Assembly (NCBI GenBank): GCA_934647165.1
Contig: CAKUFA010000011.1
Span: 1-64,000 of the forward strand
Length of the DNA: 64,000 bases
DNA from: an uncultured Clostridia bacterium
GTDB taxonomy: Bacteria; Bacillota; Clostridia; Christensenellales; Aristaeellaceae
Direction: 5' to 3'
Shown here: positions 16,736-24,923 of the stretch, one piece after another
Position numbering within the stretch: position 1 is the stretch's first letter
How the letters are laid out: every line of letters begins with the position of its first letter
Translations under genes and position numbers: made by a program
Notes under the pieces: model-generated
What the model was told of the DNA's origin: nothing
The model's database searches: none
What the model saw: the letters and a program-made list of their open reading frames with translations, nothing else

Positions 16736-16751
16736 CAGATGGCGGAAGTGC

Positions 16752-17141
16752 TTATCTGCACCAACGAACACGCGCGCCTTGGCCATCTCTGGGAGAGCCG
16801 AAGAGCAGCACCAACAAATCGTACATGACGCCAATGCCAAAAAGCCCGCCGGTGCACAGATACACAAGACCCAACCCTACCCGGCCGAGGTAGAACTTAT
16901 GTACGCCAATCCAACCGAAGAAAAGGCACAAAAGCAACGCAACGATTCTGCTGCGGGATGAGCTGTCCGAATACCGATAGCGCGGGCTGCTTTCATGTTG
17001 GTGCACCACTTGAACAACCACGGTTTGAGGCTGTGCTTCAGGTGCGGCCTGCACAGGCTGTGCCTGTTCAACATATGTGCCGCAATACTCACAGCGATGC
17101 GTGCTGTTGCTCATATTTGCACCACAGCTCGGGCACTTCAT
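16752..17141 (-). CDS. TM2-domain protein with N-terminal zinc ribbon
   Basis: This 129-residue protein has two parts. Residues 2-21 hold a zinc-ribbon pattern, CPSCGAN and CEYCGTY. After a Pro/Gln/Ser linker comes a TM2 domain (about residues 67-115): LLCLFFGWIGVHKFYLGRVGLGLVY followed by a second hydrophobic segment and a YDLL turn, the standard two-helix hairpin. TM2 proteins are small membrane proteins without settled biochemical function. ATG 17141 is used because AAAGGAG is 9 bases upstream; the earlier GTG (17147) is too close to that site. Confidence 0.9.
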   Translation of the reverse strand: MKCPSCGANMSNSTHRCEYCGTYVEQAQPVQAAPEAQPQTVVVQVVHQHESSPRYRYSDSSSRSRIVALLLCLFFGWIGVHKFYLGRVGLGLVYLCTGGLFGIGVMYDLLVLLFGSPRDGQGARVRWCR

Positions 17142-17168
17142 AATCACTCACTCCTTTTGATTGCATGA

Positions 17169-17197
17169 AGTATAGCACGACTTTCTTTTGATCGCAA
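17169..17197 (-). promoter_or_regulatory. sigma-A promoter of the TM2 gene
   Basis: Minus strand TTGCGA (17197-17192), 17-base spacer, TATACT (17174-17169). Confidence 0.6.
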
Positions 17198-17257
17198 TGG
17201 GTGGCGTTCAAATATCGCATTTTTGTGCGCAAAACGACTGCTTGACTGCCTCAATGC

Positions 17258-17287
17258 TTGCCAAAACAACCGTGAAAATGCTACACT
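17258..17287 (+). promoter_or_regulatory. putative sigma-A promoter of the rluA-type gene
   Basis: TTGCCA (17258-17263), 18-base spacer, TACACT (17282-17287), 31 bases before the start codon. Confidence 0.45.
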
Positions 17288-17318
17288 GTTATCAACGTGC
17301 TGGGGGGAGGCATTTGCC

Positions 17319-18203
17319 ATGGAACACATTGTGACCCAACAGGAGGACGGCATGCGGCTGCGGGATATGTTGCGCCGCGTGATGGATGTGAGTTATACAG
17401 CTATGAAGTCTGCCAAATGGGAAGCACGCATTTTGGTTGACGGTCAAACGCGCACTGTCGACCGCCCTGTGCATGCGGGGGAGACGGTGTTGTTTTTGCC
17501 TGCGGAGGTCATGCCGGCCTATCAGCCAAAGCCCTGCAATCGTCCTGTTCATATTGTTTATGAGGATGAATATCTGCTTGTGGTGGATAAGGATGCGCCG
17601 CTGGCCAGTCAATCCAGCGAACGTCAGCCGGACGATACGCTGGAAAACATGCTTTTCGCTTATTTCGGCTGTCCGAAACAGTTTGTTTATCGTCCGGTCA
17701 ATCGGCTGGATAAGGGAACCAGCGGGCTGATGGTTGTAGCTAAATCCGCCCATGCCCAGTATCAGCTGCAAAGGCTGCTGCATACACCAGCGTTTCGCCG
17801 CATTTATCTGGCTGTAGTGGAAGGTTCTTTGCCCCGGCAGCAAGGGGTGATTGACGCCCCCATTGCCAAGGAGAATGCTGCAAGCATCCGACGGCTGGTG
17901 TGCCCGGAGGGCAAGCAGAGCATAACGCATTATCAGGTGCTTGAGCAGTGCAAACACCGAAGCCTTGTGCAGCTGGAACTGGAAACAGGGCGCACGCATC
18001 AGATCCGTGTGCACATGGCTTATGTAGGGTGCCCGATTTGCGGGGATTTTCTTTATGGACAGGAGCTGGAGTTGCTGCCGGGACGTTTTGCTCTGCATTC
18101 TGCCCAGCTGCTGTTGATCCACCCGTTTACCGGGAAACTGCTGGACATTTCTTCTCCCTTGCCTGCAAGCTTTGCTCTTCTGCTTGATGAAGCGCATCCT
18201 TGA
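17319..18203 (+). CDS. RluA-family 23S rRNA/tRNA pseudouridine synthase
   Basis: A 294-residue RluA/YhcT/RluD-type enzyme that isomerises uridine to pseudouridine in RNA. The catalytic motif is VNRLDKGTSGLMVVAK (about residues 127-142, with Asp as nucleophile). The HIVYEDEYLLVVDKDA lead-in (about 82) and LETGRTHQIRVHMAYVGCPICGD (about 222) are also standard. An S4-like N-terminus (RLRDMLRRVM) precedes it. ATG 17319 has GGGGGAGG 8 bases upstream. The target base cannot be told from sequence. Its 3' end overlaps the convergent pyruvyl-transferase-like gene by 77 bases. Confidence 0.92.
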   Translation: MEHIVTQQEDGMRLRDMLRRVMDVSYTAMKSAKWEARILVDGQTRTVDRPVHAGETVLFLPAEVMPAYQPKPCNRPVHIVYEDEYLLVVDKDAPLASQSSERQPDDTLENMLFAYFGCPKQFVYRPVNRLDKGTSGLMVVAKSAHAQYQLQRLLHTPAFRRIYLAVVEGSLPRQQGVIDAPIAKENAASIRRLVCPEGKQSITHYQVLEQCKHRSLVQLELETGRTHQIRVHMAYVGCPICGDFLYGQELELLPGRFALHSAQLLLIHPFTGKLLDISSPLPASFALLLDEAHP

Positions 18204-19257
18204 GCCACGAGTATCCGTGGTGACGCAAAGCAGCCATTCTTTGACTAAGGCGTTCTGGAGAAATATCATCCCCGTCTACGCCAAGGTTCTGGTTCAGTTG
18301 GTCAATGCGGCTGTTTCTGGAATTCGGATGGCCGTCATGATAGCGGCGCAGCACGGTCACCGGTGTGTTCAGCATATAGGCGAAGGCTGCACCGTGAAAT
18401 GAATCGGTTACCAATCGTGCTGCACCATCAATCAAACCAACCCACTGTTCAGGTGTAACGCCGCCTTGCAGCATGCCGGTTTGCCGCCATGCCTCTGCAG
18501 TGACAGGCACAATCACCATTGCAAGACCAGCAGACGCGGCTTCGCGGCTTGCCTGAAGCCAGTAGGACGGATTTTCACCAATAAAGTAGCATAGCAGATA
18601 GGGTTGGGTCAGTTCGCTTTTTGTTGCAAACTTCCGCCATACATCTGGTGAAATGAGAAACACCGGATCCGGCATAACGGGGACGTTGCGTCCGGTTAAA
18701 CGGTGCAGGATAGCTGCACCCGCTTCCTCGCGCACGCTAAGGGCAGTGTATGCACCAGCCATGCGGCGAATCATTTGCGCCTTACGTCCGTTTGCCAATG
18801 CTGATACACCAAGAGATGGTGCATAGGCTACACGGGGCTGTCCCGTGGCTGCAAAATCGAAGAAATAAACCGGATTCAGCCATGTTGGAGACCAGATTTG
18901 ATCACTGCCTGACAGAAGAATATCGCATTGATCCGTTTCATGCCGAAGCTGGGCTTCGTGATGGCAAGGCGCCGTCATTGGAAGCTGTTGTCTGCGGAAA
19001 GTCGAAAGCGCTGCTGCTTTTTCTTGCGCGCCTTTCTGATTTGCCTTAACCAAACGTTTGCGAAGCCCGTCCAGCAAAAGCGATGGGGAATTCCCACAAT
19101 ATAGGAGGTTCCTCAGCTTTTCGCTACCGCCGGGGGCGTAGTCGATTTCCGCTGCCTGATACCCCAACTGTTCCACCGTTTGTGCAAGTGCCCATGCCTG
19201 CAGGGTTGAACCATAGTTCTCATTGTGCAGGAATGTGATGATGCCAACCCGTGTCAA
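18127..19257 (-). CDS. polysaccharide pyruvyl transferase family protein
   Basis: The 376-residue protein shows the WcaK/CsaB-like pattern: VGIITFLHNENYGSTLQAWAL at the N-terminus, ILLSGSDQIWSPTWLNPVYF (about residue 113), and a C-terminal ARLVTDSFHGAAFAYMLNTP motif (about 283). Family members attach pyruvate ketals from phosphoenolpyruvate to sugars of surface polysaccharides or wall polymers, though many in this group are untested. The likely start is TTG 19257, with GGGTGAG upstream; no ATG fits the conserved N-terminus. It is monocistronic, convergent with the pseudouridine synthase and overlapping it by 77 bases. Confidence 0.87.
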   Translation of the reverse strand: MTRVGIITFLHNENYGSTLQAWALAQTVEQLGYQAAEIDYAPGGSEKLRNLLYCGNSPSLLLDGLRKRLVKANQKGAQEKAAALSTFRRQQLPMTAPCHHEAQLRHETDQCDILLSGSDQIWSPTWLNPVYFFDFAATGQPRVAYAPSLGVSALANGRKAQMIRRMAGAYTALSVREEAGAAILHRLTGRNVPVMPDPVFLISPDVWRKFATKSELTQPYLLCYFIGENPSYWLQASREAASAGLAMVIVPVTAEAWRQTGMLQGGVTPEQWVGLIDGAARLVTDSFHGAAFAYMLNTPVTVLRRYHDGHPNSRNSRIDQLNQNLGVDGDDISPERLSQRMAALRHHGYSWLKDALHQAEEQSLQAREKKCPAVSR

Positions 19258-19279
19258 TATCTCTCACCCTTTCCATGCC

Positions 19280-19308
19280 ATTTTAGCACGGGAAAGGATG
19301 CGGGGCAA
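19280..19308 (-). promoter_or_regulatory. putative sigma-A promoter of the pyruvyl-transferase-like gene
   Basis: Minus strand TTGCCC (19308-19303), 17-base spacer, TAAAAT (19285-19280). Confidence 0.5.
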
Positions 19309-19327
19309 GCAAAAATCTTTTTTCAAC

Positions 19328-19353
19328 AAAACCTCACCGTACATGATTGCGTC
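19328..19353 (+). promoter_or_regulatory. candidate ECF-type promoter of the sigma factor gene
   Basis: AAAACC (19328-19333), 16-base spacer, CGTC (19350-19353, followed by TGA) resembles the AAC / CGTC layout of autoregulated ECF promoters (compare sigma-W and sigma-M of Bacillus). A sigma-A -10 (TAGAAT, 19357-19362) overlaps but has a poor -35. Confidence 0.4.
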
Positions 19354-19422
19354 TGATAGAATGGAGCTCCACGGAAGGCGGTGCTAGCAAACGCCTTTCC
19401 AACAGCAAGGAGGGTGATCAAA

Positions 19423-19905
19423 GTGGATGCAGCGACCTTCCAACAGAAGGCCATGCAGTATGAACGGCTCATGTATCACATCAGCTATGCCATGCTTCGT
19501 CACAATGAAGATTGCGCGGATGCTGTGCAGGAAACGCTTTTGCGCGCATGGCGCAAGCGAGACAGCCTGCGGAGCATGGATGCATTCAGGCCATGGATTT
19601 GCAGGATTTTGGTGAACACCTGCAACGACATGCTGCGAAAAAAGCCTGCATGTGCCTTTGCAGAACTGAGTGATAACATCCCGGCTGCTGCAATCAGCGG
19701 CGAGCTTTCGTTTTTGAACGATGCGATTGCCGCCTTATCGCCTCAGCAGCGAACAGCCGTTGTATTGCACTATCTTGAGGGATTGTCCATCAAGGAAATT
19801 TCGCAAATGACGGGAGCGCCTCAAGGAACGGTGAAAACACGTCTTTTGTATGCAAGGCGACAATTGAGCAGCTTCCTTGCGGATGAAGTGGAGGTGAAAT
19901 CATGA
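19423..19905 (+). CDS. ECF-type RNA polymerase sigma factor
   Basis: A 160-residue sigma-70 family protein with only regions 2 and 4, as in ECF factors. Region 2 spans about residues 8-70 (YAMLRHNEDCADAVQETLLRAW, then FRPWICRILVNTCNDMLR), and region 4 about 100-150 (IAALSPQQRTAVVLHYLEGLS, then the helix-turn-helix SIKEISQMTGAPQGTVKTRL). The start is GTG 19423, 9 bases after AAGGAGG; it is also where family proteins begin. The next gene overlaps by 4 bases (ATGA) and looks like its membrane-bound regulator. Confidence 0.93.
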   Translation: MDAATFQQKAMQYERLMYHISYAMLRHNEDCADAVQETLLRAWRKRDSLRSMDAFRPWICRILVNTCNDMLRKKPACAFAELSDNIPAAAISGELSFLNDAIAALSPQQRTAVVLHYLEGLSIKEISQMTGAPQGTVKTRLLYARRQLSSFLADEVEVKS

Positions 19906-21101
19906 CAGAACGAAGATTTCATGATGCACTGAAGGCAGCAACACCTGATGTGCCAGAGGTGTTTCATCAGACCATGGAAGAAACCCTTGGACGCATTGCT
20001 GCACAGGAAACAGGTGCCCTGCCTGCACGGAAACCGACGCCACGGCTTCGCAAACGGTTTGCGGTGGCGTTGGTGGCTGCCATGCTGGTAGTTGCAGTGG
20101 CTGTTGCCGCAGTGCTTCGGCCGGATGTGCTCACAGCATTCTGGGGTGAGGTAAATGTCACAGAAGATATGCGAGGCATCATCCGGCGGAATCTTGCGGG
20201 TGAAACGATTGGCAACTATACTGTGCGCATCGAAGAAGCTGCATGGGACGGCGTATCGCTCTACGTTCTCTACAGTATCCGGGACAACACCTGTACCACG
20301 CTTCTGGGAAAGGAAAGCGCTTACGACCCAAGCGGCCGCCGCTACCTGTCCGAAGAGGAAACACAGCGTTTCGAGAATGTTGGCTGGTGGACGGATACCA
20401 TCTGGATTAACGGGGAGGATGTAGACATTCCCGGCGGTACAACATGGTATGAATATGGCGGCGATAAGCCTGGTGAAGTGCTGTTCTATCAGCTGTGGCC
20501 TCTGGGCTGGCCTGTGGGCGGCGAACCGTTGACGCTGCATGGCCAAGTAACTTTCAGCCTGCCCATCGGTGAACGGCAGGCGATGGATACTCTTAAGCGC
20601 AATGAGAATGGGGGCTTTGCACTGCCGGAAAAGGGTGTTTTGTCTTTTGCACTGGATACGGATGCGCTGAGCGGTGTTCGCAAAACAGCCATGAAGGAGG
20701 AAACGGTTTTCCCGGATGGTACCGCAGTGCGAGTGAGCGAAGCGACCTTCTCACCGGTGAAGACCTATGTGACGCTTGATTACCAGGTGCCGCAGCAAAC
20801 GATGGACGCATACATTGCGCAAAATGGTCCGGGCTTTACGGATGAAAACGGCACGGTGCTTTTCCCGTATACGGCCGCGGATCTGGTGACCAGCTGGGCC
20901 TATGATCTGGTGGTGACGGATGAATCGGGCGAAAGGGTATTCGATTCAACGCCTGCAACGATAGACGGCTTGCAGGGATTGGGGGATCAGCAAATCTGGT
21001 ATCTGCTGCCGCCGATGGAGGATGCAGCGAAGACACTGTACTTGTGCCCGCTGGATGAAAGCGGAAAACCGGACATGACGAGAAAAATCAAGCTGCAATA
21101 A
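19902..21101 (+). CDS. membrane-anchored anti-sigma-like protein (DUF4179-type)
   Basis: A 399-residue type II membrane protein: a cytoplasmic N-terminus of about 50 residues, one transmembrane helix (about residues 53-72, AVALVAAMLVVAVAVAAVL) and an extracytoplasmic domain of about 320 residues rich in beta strands and Trp. It shares an ATGA overlap with the ECF sigma gene, the usual layout for sigma and anti-sigma pairs. The early part of the outer domain (FWGEVNVTEDMRGIIRRNL, and YTVRIEEAAWDGVSLYVLYS) resembles DUF4179. Anti-sigma function is inferred from position and topology; no zinc-binding anti-sigma motif is present. Confidence 0.75.
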   Translation: MTERRFHDALKAATPDVPEVFHQTMEETLGRIAAQETGALPARKPTPRLRKRFAVALVAAMLVVAVAVAAVLRPDVLTAFWGEVNVTEDMRGIIRRNLAGETIGNYTVRIEEAAWDGVSLYVLYSIRDNTCTTLLGKESAYDPSGRRYLSEEETQRFENVGWWTDTIWINGEDVDIPGGTTWYEYGGDKPGEVLFYQLWPLGWPVGGEPLTLHGQVTFSLPIGERQAMDTLKRNENGGFALPEKGVLSFALDTDALSGVRKTAMKEETVFPDGTAVRVSEATFSPVKTYVTLDYQVPQQTMDAYIAQNGPGFTDENGTVLFPYTAADLVTSWAYDLVVTDESGERVFDSTPATIDGLQGLGDQQIWYLLPPMEDAAKTLYLCPLDESGKPDMTRKIKLQ

Positions 21102-21117
21102 AACAAGCATGACGGAC

Positions 21118-21157
21118 GGCACGCTGCGGAATGGAAAAGGACGTTTCGCAGCGTGCC
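21118..21157 (+). other. hairpin after the anti-sigma-like gene
   Basis: Perfect 11-bp stem GGCACGCTGCG / CGCAGCGTGCC (21118-21128 with 21147-21157) but no following T-run, so termination by it alone is uncertain. Confidence 0.5.
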
Positions 21158-21194
21158 CTGCAAGAAAAATGGGAGGGAAATTTTATATGAAGGG

Positions 21195-21228
21195 AAAAGA
21201 AAAAGAGCTTCGATATTGATCGAAGCTC
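21195..21228 (-). terminator. intrinsic terminator of tRNA-Leu
   Basis: On the minus strand a 10-bp stem GAGCTTCGAT / ATCGAAGCTC with a 4-base loop is followed by TTTTTCTTTT, 6 bases past the tRNA 3' end. Confidence 0.85.
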
Positions 21229-21233
21229 CGCTG

Positions 21234-21315
21234 TGCGACCGACGGGACTTGAACCCGTACCCATTGCTGGACACGCCCCTCAAACGTGCGCGTATGCCAA
21301 TTCCGCCACGGTCGC
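21234..21315 (-). tRNA. tRNA-Leu (anticodon GAG)
   Basis: Acceptor stem GCGACCG / CGGTCGC, discriminator A, a long variable arm as in leucine tRNAs, T arm with TTCAAGT, and anticodon loop TTGAGGG giving GAG (reads CUC/CUU). The 3' CCA is not encoded, unlike the tRNA-Trp in this window. Confidence 0.95.
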
Positions 21316-21334
21316 AGGTCAAACAGCAAGATAT

Positions 21335-21363
21335 ATTATAGCGAATGAAAAGATACTTGTCAA
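21335..21363 (-). promoter_or_regulatory. sigma-A promoter of tRNA-Leu
   Basis: Perfect consensus TTGACA (21363-21358), 17-base spacer, TATAAT (21340-21335), the same boxes and spacing as the tRNA-Trp promoter. Confidence 0.85.
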
Positions 21364-21409
21364 GGGGTTTGAGGGAAATGTAAAACATTTCTCGCTATCG
21401 CATGATCCA

Positions 21410-21438
21410 TTGACGTAGAAATTATAACCTGCTATCAT
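21410..21438 (+). promoter_or_regulatory. sigma-A promoter of the L,D-transpeptidase/CapA fusion gene
   Basis: TTGACG (21410-21415), 17-base spacer, TATCAT (21433-21438). Confidence 0.65.
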
Positions 21439-21501
21439 GAGTATACAGCGGTGGTATGCAGAAGCGCCTCTGCATGCTGCACACCTATCGGAGGATTGAA
21501 C

Positions 21502-23925
21502 ATGACACGAAAGCTGTTGGCGATGCTGTCCCTGTTGTTGCTGTTCCTTTGCCCTGCTTTTGCAGAAAGCGCTCCTGGGATTCGGTTAGAGAGCGATGTG
21601 CGCTCCTTTCAGGATAATCCGCTGATTGTTTCCTGCAAGGAATCTGGTATGCTTACCGTCACAGTGGAAGACAAACTGAACACATATCGAAGCTGGACTT
21701 TGGACGCGCAGGTAGGGGAAAATCACATTGCCTGGGATGGGCTGGGCGACCATCAGGAACCGATGCCACAAGGACAATATCGCGTGTGTGCTGTGTTGAA
21801 AACCGATACGGGCGAAACGCAGGAAGCAAGCGCTGCCTTTGAACTGAAGCGAAGCCGGCAGGCGCTTCGTTTTGCACTTTCCAGCAGCGATACGCTCTAT
21901 GCTGATACCAGATGGTATATCGAATATCGGCTGGTGCGTGCCGGGCGGATGACCATAGAGTTCTATCGTGCCGAAGATATGAATACGCTTTTGGAAACCC
22001 GTCGCAGGGATGCCACAAACGAAGTGTGCACCTATACCTGGGATGGTACGCTGAACGGTGAAGCGGTGGAACCAGGTGACTATGTGTTGCGGCTTTACGC
22101 CTTTGATAACCCGGACTATCGACAGGATGTATTGGTGCATGTAGCCGGGGAAAATTCGCCAATGCTGCCTGTCGGCCTTACGGGAGCAATCATGCCAACG
22201 GATGATATGGATGATGCAGCAATCTGGAAGCTGATGATGGCACCTTCTGTTGTTGTTGCCCCATCCAGCGCAGCAAAGCATACCCATTATAACATTTATG
22301 CTGCTGCGGATAAGAATTCCAAAGTACTTGGCACACTGCACTGCAACACGCAGGCAGTGGAGGTTATGGATATCACTGAAAGCGGTTGGTGCCGCATTGG
22401 TGCTTGGAATCATGAGGATGGGTCATACACGGTGGGCTACGTGCCGAAAAATCGACTGACAGTGGTTCAGCCACGCACGCAATACGGTATTCTGATAGAT
22501 AAACGCGATCAGACCATGACCATCTTTGAACGCGGTAAGCGCATCTGGCAAATGAAAATTTCCACAGGGTTGATGGCCAAAGATAAACTCATCCGTGAAA
22601 CGGCAGCCGGTGCGTTCATAACGGCAGAACATATGGAGGATTTTAGCGACAGCGGCTTTACCTACAGTTATCCTATCCGCTATGATGGAGGCAATCTCAT
22701 TCACCAGCTTGGCTGGAAACGGGTTGGCGGAAAGCTGGATTTTTCTGAGCAGACGCCCTATCTTGGGCGCAAAGCATCCCATGGGTGTACGCGCATAGAA
22801 GGCTGCACCGGTGATGGAGAAATCAATGCTTATTGGATATATACCCATATTCCTGCAGGTACACGTATCATGATTGTGGACGATCCCAAACAGCGATTGC
22901 TGGAAATGGCGTCGGCTAATGCGGGAACTGATCCGTATCGTGCGCTTACAGTTGTTGCTTCACCTACTGACCTTGCGAGCGGGGAAGATGAATTGCTTTT
23001 GACCTTTGGAGGAGACGTTGTGCTCGGTACAAGGGAAAAGTGGCAATCCGCCCAGAATGCGCTTCCGGCTGTGCTGGCGCGAGAGGGATATGATTACCCG
23101 TTCCGCAATCTCGTTTCTATTTTCAAAAAGGACGATATGACGCTGCTGAATCTGGAATGTGTACTGAAAGCGGATAGCAGCGGCGAAGATAAGGAAAAAC
23201 TTTATCGGTTCCGCGGTTTGCCGGAATACACGGAAGTGTTGTGGCGTGCCGGTGTGGACCAGGTTAATATTGCCAACAACCATGTGATTGATTATGGTAC
23301 AAAAGGCCGTGAGACAACCCGTGCAGCGTTGTGGGCAGCCAACATTCCATCCAGCGGTTATGGTCAACTTTACATCTGGGAAAAGAACGGACATCGCATT
23401 GGCTTTGGCGGATGCCGTGAAACCATCTGGCGGCAGGATACATCAATCATTCACCGGGAAGTGGAGCAACTGCGCCAACTGGGCTGCGAGGTTGTTATCT
23501 ATACATGTCACTGGGGAACCGAATACAGCCCGGCACATGACAGTGAGCTGCAAAAGGCCATGGCGCAGTCCGCAATAGATGCGGGGGTAGACATTGTGGT
23601 AGGGGGACACCCGCATGTAGTGCAGGGGATAGAATATCGAAACGGTACGTTGATTCTTTATAGCTTGGGCAATCTTATGTTTGGCGGCACGCATGACATG
23701 ACCACCTTCGATGCGATGCTGGCACAGGTGCGCCTCCGCTTTGGTGCAAATGGCTATGAAGGCGCCACACTGTCCCTGCTGCCAGTGCTCACCAGCAGCT
23801 CCGCCCCGGTGAACGATTTTTGCCCCATTTTGGCCACTGGACAGGATGCGCAGCGCATTCTTGCCAAGGTGCAGGCAGATAGCGATATTGCTATTGCAGA
23901 CAATATGTTTTTTCCGGCAAAGTGA
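21502..23925 (+). CDS. secreted fusion: FlgD-like Ig, SH3, L,D-transpeptidase (YkuD) and CapA/PgsA-type metallophosphatase domains
   Basis: The 807-residue protein has a signal peptide (residues 1-21, ending CPAFA). Two FlgD-like Ig modules follow (about 30-115 and 120-215; WDGLGDHQEPMPQGQYRV and WDGTLNGEAVEPGDYVLRLY). An SH3-type domain spans about 260-323. The L,D-transpeptidase domain (about 327-460) carries the YkuD active site ASHGCTRIEG with Cys about 429, which would cross-link peptidoglycan through 3-3 bonds. From about 495 to 790 lies a CapA/PgsA-type fold: LTFGGDVVLG, LLNLECVL, ANNHVIDYG, TCHWGTEYSP and GGHPHVVQGIEY, matching the metal ligands of that family (capsule or poly-gamma-glutamate related). 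ATG 21502 has GGAGG 7 bases upstream. One polypeptide joining YkuD and CapA domains is unusual. Both would act outside the membrane. Confidence 0.88.
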   Translation: MTRKLLAMLSLLLLFLCPAFAESAPGIRLESDVRSFQDNPLIVSCKESGMLTVTVEDKLNTYRSWTLDAQVGENHIAWDGLGDHQEPMPQGQYRVCAVLKTDTGETQEASAAFELKRSRQALRFALSSSDTLYADTRWYIEYRLVRAGRMTIEFYRAEDMNTLLETRRRDATNEVCTYTWDGTLNGEAVEPGDYVLRLYAFDNPDYRQDVLVHVAGENSPMLPVGLTGAIMPTDDMDDAAIWKLMMAPSVVVAPSSAAKHTHYNIYAAADKNSKVLGTLHCNTQAVEVMDITESGWCRIGAWNHEDGSYTVGYVPKNRLTVVQPRTQYGILIDKRDQTMTIFERGKRIWQMKISTGLMAKDKLIRETAAGAFITAEHMEDFSDSGFTYSYPIRYDGGNLIHQLGWKRVGGKLDFSEQTPYLGRKASHGCTRIEGCTGDGEINAYWIYTHIPAGTRIMIVDDPKQRLLEMASANAGTDPYRALTVVASPTDLASGEDELLLTFGGDVVLGTREKWQSAQNALPAVLAREGYDYPFRNLVSIFKKDDMTLLNLECVLKADSSGEDKEKLYRFRGLPEYTEVLWRAGVDQVNIANNHVIDYGTKGRETTRAALWAANIPSSGYGQLYIWEKNGHRIGFGGCRETIWRQDTSIIHREVEQLRQLGCEVVIYTCHWGTEYSPAHDSELQKAMAQSAIDAGVDIVVGGHPHVVQGIEYRNGTLILYSLGNLMFGGTHDMTTFDAMLAQVRLRFGANGYEGATLSLLPVLTSSSAPVNDFCPILATGQDAQRILAKVQADSDIAIADNMFFPAK

Positions 23926-23974
23926 TCAGCAAAAGGCAATCTGCTATATTTGTGGCTGCCTTTTGCCGAAGATG

Positions 23975-24759
23975 CTACGCCGTTGGAACGTTCTTCAAAA
24001 TAACACGGATAGCCTGACGCTCTTCTTCTGCCAGCGGCACAAAGCGCTGAATGGTCTGCACGTTTTACGGATTTGTTCCAGCTTGCTGGCGCCTGTGATC
24101 ACGCTTGTGATGGCTGGATTCTCCAACACCCACGCAAGTGCAAGCTGTGCCATGGTTTCGCCGCGGGCGTGGGCGATTTCATTGAGCCTGCACACGGTGT
24201 TCAGCTTGTCCTGCGTCAGGTTCTGCACGTTCAGGAATGGGTTTGCCCCTGCTGCACGGGAATCTGCGGGTATGCCATTGAGATATCATCCGGCAAGCAG
24301 TCCTTGCATCGGGGGAGAAAATGCGACTGCACCAATGCCCTTGCGCAACAGTACATCCGTCAGCCCGCCTTCAATCCGACGATCTAACATGTTGTAGCGC
24401 GGCTGATATACCGTCAGTTTTCCCCCCATGGAGGCACGCACATTGCCGGCCTGCTCAGTCAATTCTGCCGGATAGTTGGAAACACCCACATACAGCGCTT
24501 TGACCTGATGCACAATATCCGCCAATGCCTGCATGGTTTCTTCCACTGCGCCTGGAATGGGGTCATAGTTGTTGGCCAGGTCAAAGTGCGTCACACCTAA
24601 ATCAAACGCACCGAGCGGCATTTCCCAGGCATTAGAAAGTGGTGCTGTTGTGCCAAAACTGTTTTACAAGGCAAGGAAGACTCGTGGGAGCTTTGGGAGC
24701 TTTTGCCGTATGAAGCATAGGACATTGCATCATAACGATACGGATTTGCCATATGCCAT
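23975..24759 (-). pseudogene. decayed aldo/keto reductase (YghZ-like)
   Basis: Fragments in several frames line up with a YghZ-type aldo/keto reductase, which reduces aldehydes with NADPH. Recognisable pieces are ANPYRYDAM (start), GAFDLGVTHFDLANNYDP, KALYVGVSNYPAELT, VLLRKGIGAVAFSPPMQGLL and MAQLALAWVLENPAITSVI. Lesions: a frameshift within the first codons (ribosome site GGGGGAGG still stands before ATG 24759), a frameshift after YGKSSQ, an in-frame TAA where the family has LW, an in-frame TGA at 24288-24286 after QGLLAG, and a frameshift near 24065. About 70 residues are also missing where GAVEE runs straight into ETMQALADIV, removing part of the catalytic core. It cannot make a working enzyme. 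Confidence 0.9.
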
Positions 24760-24866
24760 GGAAAAACCTCCCCCATTGTTGAAAACGAATATGCTCTCAT
24801 GTTCGGCAAATGCCGGGTACTTCCTGCTGATGGATCGAAATGTGATAACGAATTCTGAAAAAAGGG

Positions 24867-24896
24867 TTGACAAGATAGGTTAGACAAATGTACAAT
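24867..24896 (+). promoter_or_regulatory. promoter of the BlaI-family gene with overlapping cop-box-like operator
   Basis: TTGACA (24867-24872), 18-base spacer, TACAAT (24891-24896). GACAAATGTA at 24883-24892 matches the cop-box pattern KACANNTGTA bound by CopY-type BlaI-family repressors and lies across the start of the -10. Autorepression is inferred. Confidence 0.6.
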
Positions 24897-24923
24897 GCCA
24901 TTAAGGCTGGAGGGGGTGGGCAT

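Noticed and set aside
21187..21219. 10-codon frame (MKGKEKELRY) after a good GGGAGG site
   Set aside because: Too short to support and ends within the tRNA-Leu terminator; probably chance.
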